Positions 59,544-64,000 of a stretch of 64,000 nucleotides of DNA are shown here, piece after piece. Each line of letters begins with the position of its first letter. The stretch's first letter is position 1. Origin of the DNA: G965216905 sp965216905 (lineage in GTDB: Bacteria; Actinomycetota; Acidimicrobiia; Spongiisociales; ZC4RG35); contig OZ244213.1 in assembly GCA_965216905.1 (NCBI GenBank), positions 124,001 through 188,000 on the forward strand, given 5' to 3'. A program made the position numbers and the translations under genes. The notes under the pieces are model-generated. The model ran no database searches, was not told the origin of the DNA, and worked only from the letters and a program-made list of their open reading frames with translations.

Positions 59544-61288
59544 CCGGACGGGGGCCGGGTCGGAAGTCCGCCGGCTGCACCCGACCGGGAGGGCAGGCTG
59601 GTCTTCCAGGGTTCGACCGCACCGGGCACCGTCAGTGAGAAGCAGGCGCCACCGAGCCGTTCCGATCGCCGGTACTCGGCCGAGCCTCCGTGGGCACAGG
59701 CGATGGCCTTCACCAGCGCCAGGCCGATCCCGGACCCGGGTTGGGTGGCGTCAAAGCGATGGGCGCCGCGCTCGAACCGCTCCCAGATCGCCAACTGGTA
59801 CCGCGGCGGTACCCCATGCCCGTCGTCATGCACTTCGACCACCATGTCACCGCGGCGGGCGAACGCCGCCACCGCCACTCTTGGACCGCCGTAGCGGGCG
59901 GCATTGGTCGCGAGGCTGGCGACGGCCTGCCCGATTCGCTGAGGATCGACGTTGGCGATCATGCCCTCCTGGACGTCGACGACGACATCGGTGAGCGAGG
60001 CCAAGTTCGGACTGGCCATCGACGCCTCGACGATCGACCGCACATCGGCCTTCCCGCGCTTCAGCTTCATGGCGCCTGGATCCTCGCGGGCGAGGAGAAC
60101 GAGGTCACAGACGATCCGGCTGAGGTACTCGAGCTCGTTGCCGACGACATCCATCAACTCTTCGCGTTCGGATCCCTCGACCGCGCCACTGCGGATGAGA
60201 TCGACGAACCCCACGGCCGAGGTGAGCGGCGTCCGCATCTCGTGAGACAGGGAAGACACCATCTCCCGACGCTCCGACTCGACCCGGGTCCGGTTCTCGG
60301 CGATCGCCACCGCCTGACGAGCGATGGTGGCCACCGCGACCCCCGTGCTGGCCACGGCCAGGACTAGCAGTCCGTCGGCTCCTTGGGTTTGCAGGGCCGC
60401 GAGTTCGGTCAGGAACACCAGCACCATCACGGAGGCTGTCGCATACGGCGAGACCAGGCTCCACCATGGCGCCTTCTGGTACGCGTACTCTCGCTGCCTC
60501 GGCTCTCGATCGGCCAAGGCACCGACCAGCGTCATGCAGGCCGCCGAACCGATGAAGAACGGAAACGCAACCCGGCCGTCGTTCAGGGAGCCCCCACCGG
60601 CAGTGCTGGCCACCAGGAGGAGATCGGCGAGAGACTGGAGCAGCATGCCCGCAGCCACCGCGGTCAGACGAACATCAAAGCGGAGACTGGTGCGTCGCAG
60701 CACCATGGTGGCGACGGCGATGAGCAGCATGACGTCCACCACCGGGAACATCACTCCGATCACCCGTTCCCAGCCGTGTCGGTTGGCGGCATCCCCGACA
60801 ACCGAAGACAGCAACCACACCCAGCTCAACGTGAAGATCGAGACGGCGCCGACGAGACCGTCGATCCAAACGACGATTCGCTGCCGGAGGGTTCCACCGG
60901 CATGGGGCATCAGCACCAGGCCGCCGAGGAGCAGGCCATATGCTCCGATGAAGAAGAGATCGAGCGGCCCGTAGACCGGCAGGTTCACCCCGGCCGCCGA
61001 CAGCGACCCGAAGACCGTCAGCCCGACCGCGCCCAGCGCCAATCCCCCTCCGACCAGCGACCACGCAAGTCGGCGCCGACCGTCCAGGCGCCGTGCCCGC
61101 ACGATCGCCGCGCCGCCTCCATACCCGAAGCCGACCAGCATCGCCACGGTGGTCCACACTTCGGCGCGGGCCACGTCCAGCTGAGCCGCGATGCCACATC
61201 CGAGGACGATGGCCAGCACGACCATCGCATCGATCGGGATGCGCGGGAGCCTGGGAAGGCGCAGCTCGATTGTTGTCCGTACCCCCAT
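59522..61288 (-). CDS. Orphan sensor histidine kinase
   Basis: 588 residues. About ten membrane helices fill residues 15-320 with no recognised extracellular sensor. HisKA box MVSSLSHEMRTPLTSAVGFV, N box VASLATNAARYGG, G1 VHDDGHGVPP and G2 SGIGLALVKAIACAHGG are all intact. No response regulator is in the window. The multi-helix input resembles membrane-embedded sensors of some actinobacteria. ATG 61288 is used; no leaderless -10 or ribosome site clearly marks it. Confidence 0.87.
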   Translation of the reverse strand: MGVRTTIELRLPRLPRIPIDAMVVLAIVLGCGIAAQLDVARAEVWTTVAMLVGFGYGGGAAIVRARRLDGRRRLAWSLVGGGLALGAVGLTVFGSLSAAGVNLPVYGPLDLFFIGAYGLLLGGLVLMPHAGGTLRQRIVVWIDGLVGAVSIFTLSWVWLLSSVVGDAANRHGWERVIGVMFPVVDVMLLIAVATMVLRRTSLRFDVRLTAVAAGMLLQSLADLLLVASTAGGGSLNDGRVAFPFFIGSAACMTLVGALADREPRQREYAYQKAPWWSLVSPYATASVMVLVFLTELAALQTQGADGLLVLAVASTGVAVATIARQAVAIAENRTRVESERREMVSSLSHEMRTPLTSAVGFVDLIRSGAVEGSEREELMDVVGNELEYLSRIVCDLVLLAREDPGAMKLKRGKADVRSIVEASMASPNLASLTDVVVDVQEGMIANVDPQRIGQAVASLATNAARYGGPRVAVAAFARRGDMVVEVHDDGHGVPPRYQLAIWERFERGAHRFDATQPGSGIGLALVKAIACAHGGSAEYRRSERLGGACFSLTVPGAVEPWKTSLPSRSGAAGGLPTRPPSGQVARAS

Positions 61289-61408
61289 GGGGCATGTCTC
61301 GACAAATGTGCGCGAATTCTGAAACCGATGCCGTCCAGGGACTAGTCACCGCGATCCGATCGGGGATGACGCTCCGGTTCCGACCCTCGATTCGTCGAAG
61401 TAACGAAC

Positions 61409-62962
61409 ATGACTCCGAACGCACGACGAGATCCAGGTCGAGGCCTGAGCTGGGACGGCGGCGGCTCTCGCCGCCTCGCAGCCGTGCTGGCCCTTGCGCT
61501 GGCAGTCGTTGCGGCCGCTCCCGCCACCACCGACGGCGAGACGCCGGCGGCGAGTGCGTGGGCCGGCGCCGGCTGGCAGGACGCCTCGACCATCGGCACC
61601 TATGACCCGAAGAGCTTCGACGGCTCGATGAACTCTGTCACGGAGCAGATCGGCGCACGCTCGTACTGGCAGGCCGGATACAACGGCAGTGGCGTCGATG
61701 TCGCCCTCATCGATACCGGGATCGCTCCGGTCGAGGGATTGACCGGTGCCGGCCAGGTCGTCAACGGCCCAGACCTGTCCTTCGAGGCGGGCCGGGCCGA
61801 CCTCCGGCACGTGGATGGGTACGGCCACGGCACCCACCTCGCCGGGATCATCGCCGGCCGCGACCCCGGAACCCCCCAGTTTCCGTCGAGCAAGGACACC
61901 CAGATCCACTTCGTGGGCGTCGCTCCTGCCGCCCGCATCGTCAACGTCCGGGTCGGGGACCGCGCCGGTGCGGTCGACGTCACCCAGGTGATCGCCGCGA
62001 TCGACTGGGTGGTCGAGCACAAGAACAGCGGTGATCTCGACATCCGAGTCCTGGCCCTCGCGTACGGCACGGACAGCACCCAGAGCCCGTCGGTCGATCC
62101 GCTGTCCCATGCGGTGGAGCGAGCGTGGAAGGCGGGCATCGTGGTCGTGGCTGCTGCCGGCAACGACGGCAATGCGGCTCCGCTTCGCAACCCGGCCACC
62201 AACCCCTACGTCATCTCGGTCGGGGCCTTGGACGGGCTCCGCACCAAGGGCGCCGCCGCCCAACCCATCCCAGATTTCTCACCATGCGGCGGGTCGCGGA
62301 CGGTCGACCTGATCGCTCCGGGTGGTTCGATCGTGTCGCTCCGGGCACCGGGTTCGTACGCCGACCAGACCTCCCCCGAGGCTCGGGTCTCTTCCCGCTT
62401 CTTCCTCGGTTCGGGGACGAGCCAGGCCGCCGCAGTCGTGGCCGGCGCCGCGGCGCTGGTCATCGATGAGCACCCGAACGCGACACCGGACCAGGTGAAG
62501 GCAGTACTCACCAGGTCGGCGGATCCGATCCGAAAGGTCCCGTCGAGCTGTCAGGGATCCGGCGTGCTCGATCTCTGGTCGGCTCGATCCGTCTTCCCGA
62601 GCGGCTCTCAGCGGCACGAGGCGTCGAAGGGAAGTGGATCGCTCGAGGAGTCCCGCGGCAACATCCACGTCCAACGGCACGGTGTCGTGCTCGAAGGCGA
62701 GATCGACATCTTCGGGCAGAGGTTCGACTCGGCCGAGTGGGCGAGCGCCGGCCAGACGTGGGTGGGTGGCACCTGGAACGGAACAGAGTGGACCGGGGTC
62801 TCCTGGTCGGGGCTCTCCTGGAGCGGCGTCTCCTGGTCCGGTGTCTCCTGGTCCGGTGTCTCCTGGTCCGGCGTCTCCTGGTCCGGTGTCTCCTGGTCCG
62901 GCGTCTCCTGGTCCGGCGTCTCCTGGAGCGGCGGAACGTGGAGCGCCGGGACGTGGTCCTGA
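61409..62962 (+). CDS. Secreted subtilisin-like serine peptidase (S8) with WSG repeat tail
   Basis: 517 residues. Signal peptide (RRLAAVLALALAVVAAAPA). Catalytic Asp102 in ALIDTGIAP, His143 in GYGHGTHLAGI, oxyanion Asn252 in AAAGNDGN, Ser338 in GSGTSQAAAVVAG (Gln-Ala-Ala-Ala where GTSMAAP is usual). Residues about 460-517 are SWSGV pentapeptide repeats. It is extracellular. Similar Trp/Ser/Gly repeat tails are known to me on actinobacterial subtilases, perhaps for surface or polysaccharide contact. Confidence 0.87.
   Translation: MTPNARRDPGRGLSWDGGGSRRLAAVLALALAVVAAAPATTDGETPAASAWAGAGWQDASTIGTYDPKSFDGSMNSVTEQIGARSYWQAGYNGSGVDVALIDTGIAPVEGLTGAGQVVNGPDLSFEAGRADLRHVDGYGHGTHLAGIIAGRDPGTPQFPSSKDTQIHFVGVAPAARIVNVRVGDRAGAVDVTQVIAAIDWVVEHKNSGDLDIRVLALAYGTDSTQSPSVDPLSHAVERAWKAGIVVVAAAGNDGNAAPLRNPATNPYVISVGALDGLRTKGAAAQPIPDFSPCGGSRTVDLIAPGGSIVSLRAPGSYADQTSPEARVSSRFFLGSGTSQAAAVVAGAAALVIDEHPNATPDQVKAVLTRSADPIRKVPSSCQGSGVLDLWSARSVFPSGSQRHEASKGSGSLEESRGNIHVQRHGVVLEGEIDIFGQRFDSAEWASAGQTWVGGTWNGTEWTGVSWSGLSWSGVSWSGVSWSGVSWSGVSWSGVSWSGVSWSGVSWSGGTWSAGTWS
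62788..62959 (+). repeat. 15-bp tandem repeats coding SWSGV
   Basis: TCCTGGTCCGGTGTC and near-identical units are repeated about ten times, ending with GGTWSAGTWS variants. They encode the Trp/Ser/Gly tail of the subtilase. Confidence 0.85.
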
Positions 62963-62973
62963 CCGGAGGCCGG

Positions 62974-63057
62974 TGCCCGGGGTGGGATTCGAACCCACAC
63001 GCCCTTTCGGGCAGAGGTGTTTAAGACCTCCGCGTCTCCCGATTCCGCCACCCGGGC
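62974..63057 (-). tRNA. tRNA-Leu (anticodon UAA)
   Basis: 84 nt without encoded CCA. Acceptor GCCCGGG pairs with CCCGGGC; discriminator A. Anticodon stem GAGGT/ACCTC with loop CTTAAAC gives UAA. Long class II variable arm (TGCCCGAAAGGGCGT) and T arm GTGGGTTCGAATCCCAC identify leucine. It reads UUA, a rare codon in such GC-rich genomes. It lies 11 bp after the stop of ppx on the same strand. Confidence 0.95.
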
Positions 63058-63068
63058 TCGAGGACAGG

Positions 63069-63947
63069 CTACGACCCGAGGCGCTCCACGACACCGTCCA
63101 ACAGATCGTGTTCGGAGACGAGCACCTGGTTGACACCCAGCCGGCGCATCGACTCTCGTGCGACGATGGCACCGCCGAGAATGACCGGAGCCCGCGCCGG
63201 GTCGAGCCCGTCGAGAGCAGCAGTCTCCTCCAGGCTCAGCTCGGCGAGTCGCCCAACCCACCGATCCACGGTCACGCGGTCGAGCCGAGTTCGATGGACC
63301 GAGCCACCACCCAACTGCATGGACGCCAAGCTGCACCAGGTTCCGGCCACACCGACGAGCGTGGTGTCGGCCTCGACATCGGGAGCCGGCTGCAGCGCTG
63401 CCGCCGCAGCTGCCACGGCCGACTCGAGCGTCTCGTATGGCACCGGCCGTTTTCCCAGAAAGCGGTCGGTGAGCCGGACCGATCCCATGTCGATCGAGAT
63501 GGCATCGACGCCACCATGCTCGCCGGCCCGAACGAACTCCGTGCTGCCGCCACCGATGTCGACGACGACGAGGGGCTCGGCCAGGCCGGCGGTTGCCCCG
63601 GCGTGGGCGAGGGCCGCCTCCTCCGTGCCCGAGATCACCTCCGGCCTGATTCCGAGTACGGCCTCGGCTCGGTCGAGGAAATCCTCGCGGTTGGTGGCGT
63701 CCCGGGTGGCCGAGGTTGCCACGGCTCTCACGGCCTCGACCTGCTCCAGTGAAGCGCCGAATACGGCGAGTGCCGAGACCGTACGTTCGATGGCTGCTTC
63801 GGACAGCCTGCCGGTCCCGTCCACGCCGCGGCCGAGCCCGGTGACGATGCTTCGCCGAACGATCTCGGATCCGGCCTCGTCGACGATCAGCAGTCGCATG
63901 GAGTTGGTCCCGATGTCGATGGCTGCCCGAGTCGGCATCGTCGTCAT
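63069..63947 (-). CDS. Ppx/GppA-family exopolyphosphatase
   Basis: 292 residues, the short actinobacterial form. ASKHA-fold motifs: AAIDIGTNSMRLLIVD, RAVATSATRDATNREDFL, VISGTEEAALAHAGA, VVVDIGGGSTEFV, VGVAGTWCSLASM. It hydrolyses polyphosphate or pppGpp at the 5' phosphate. The start overlaps the stop of the upstream gene (ATGA), so it is probably translated from a longer operon beyond the window. Confidence 0.88.
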   Translation of the reverse strand: MTTMPTRAAIDIGTNSMRLLIVDEAGSEIVRRSIVTGLGRGVDGTGRLSEAAIERTVSALAVFGASLEQVEAVRAVATSATRDATNREDFLDRAEAVLGIRPEVISGTEEAALAHAGATAGLAEPLVVVDIGGGSTEFVRAGEHGGVDAISIDMGSVRLTDRFLGKRPVPYETLESAVAAAAAALQPAPDVEADTTLVGVAGTWCSLASMQLGGGSVHRTRLDRVTVDRWVGRLAELSLEETAALDGLDPARAPVILGGAIVARESMRRLGVNQVLVSEHDLLDGVVERLGS

Positions 63948-64000
63948 GGGCCGGCTCCTGCTCCGATGGGCCGGTTCGCCGCTTCCGGCTGGCGAGCAGG
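63944..64000 (-). CDS. C-terminal tail of an upstream gene (5' part beyond window)
   Basis: The minus-strand frame ending at TGA 63944 is open to the window edge and reads PARQPEAANRPIGAGAGP, a polar tail. Its TGA overlaps the ppx ATG. In many actinobacteria the gene before ppx encodes a DUF501 protein, so that is a guess from context; 18 codons are too few to assign. Confidence 0.42.
   Translation of the reverse strand, partial: PARQPEAANRPIGAGAGP

Noticed and set aside
62788..62959. Short tandem repeats as a possible CRISPR or iteron origin
   Set aside because: 15-bp units without spacers, coding SWSGV within the subtilase.

Overview
The window is a gene-dense, high-GC (roughly two thirds G+C by eye) bacterial chromosome segment. 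No gap between genes exceeds about 170 bases. I count 57 protein genes, two of them cut by the window edges, and one tRNA. The best fit is an actinobacterium, probably class Acidimicrobiia or a close relative. The evidence is the S-layer-homology-like repeats with GCNPP and FCPDDPVTRGQMAAFLRRAL motifs, the succinylase branch of diaminopimelate synthesis (dapC-dapD-dapE), a complete gatCAB, the ppx/tRNA-Leu neighbourhood, and many start codons lying 6-9 bases after a TAnnnT -10 hexamer, as expected for leaderless actinobacterial mRNAs. The class assignment is inference.

Layout. 1-9.1 kb: HerA/DUF87-type ATPase (cut by the left edge), YbdG-type mechanosensitive channel, secreted SLH-repeat protein, threonine aldolase, PPOX/F420-type oxidoreductase, a kinase + PLP-lyase fusion, and an EEP nuclease/phosphatase. 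9.1-18 kb: sugar dehydrogenase lipoprotein, UMF1-type MFS, nitrobindin, LapA-like protein, CoA-disulfide-reductase-like flavoenzyme, SNase/lamin-tail lipoprotein, helical repeat protein, aspartate aminotransferase, MDR dehydrogenase. 18-26.4 kb: second MFS, degenerate ADP-ribosylglycohydrolase, lipid kinase, yeast-type cytosine deaminase coupled to shikimate kinase, two overlapping dynamin-like GTPases, TIGR01777 epimerase. 26.5-35 kb: VanW protein, then a minus-strand run gatC-gatA-gatB-HAD-(degenerate ABC-like protein)-pyk-Nfu-like. 35-40 kb: degenerate GH57-like protein and dapC-dapD-dapE. 40.2-41.4 kb: an AbiEi/DUF559 endonuclease-like gene flanked by inverted terminal repeats, the best candidate for an undescribed mobile or selfish unit. 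41.4-50 kb: purK-purE-ligA and pepA-iscS-mnmA. 50-56.7 kb: aceK, a GNAT/acyl-CoA synthetase, enoyl-CoA hydratase and a zinc-ribbon protein in one run. 56.8-64 kb: amtB, AOS-family aminotransferase, histidine kinase, subtilase with a WSG repeat tail, tRNA-Leu(UAA), and ppx/gppA.

Most genes are housekeeping: lysine/peptidoglycan precursors, purines, tRNA modification and amidation, glycolysis, ammonium uptake. Two themes stand out. First, several intact reading frames look like enzymes that have lost catalytic residues (GH57-like, ADP-ribosylglycohydrolase-like, ABC-ATPase-like, and an MDR dehydrogenase without its catalytic zinc ligands). Second, the terminal repeat of the AbiEi/DUF559 unit recurs as a solo copy at about 21.25 kb, with no gene attached. 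All function calls come from reading motifs by eye. No database search was run.
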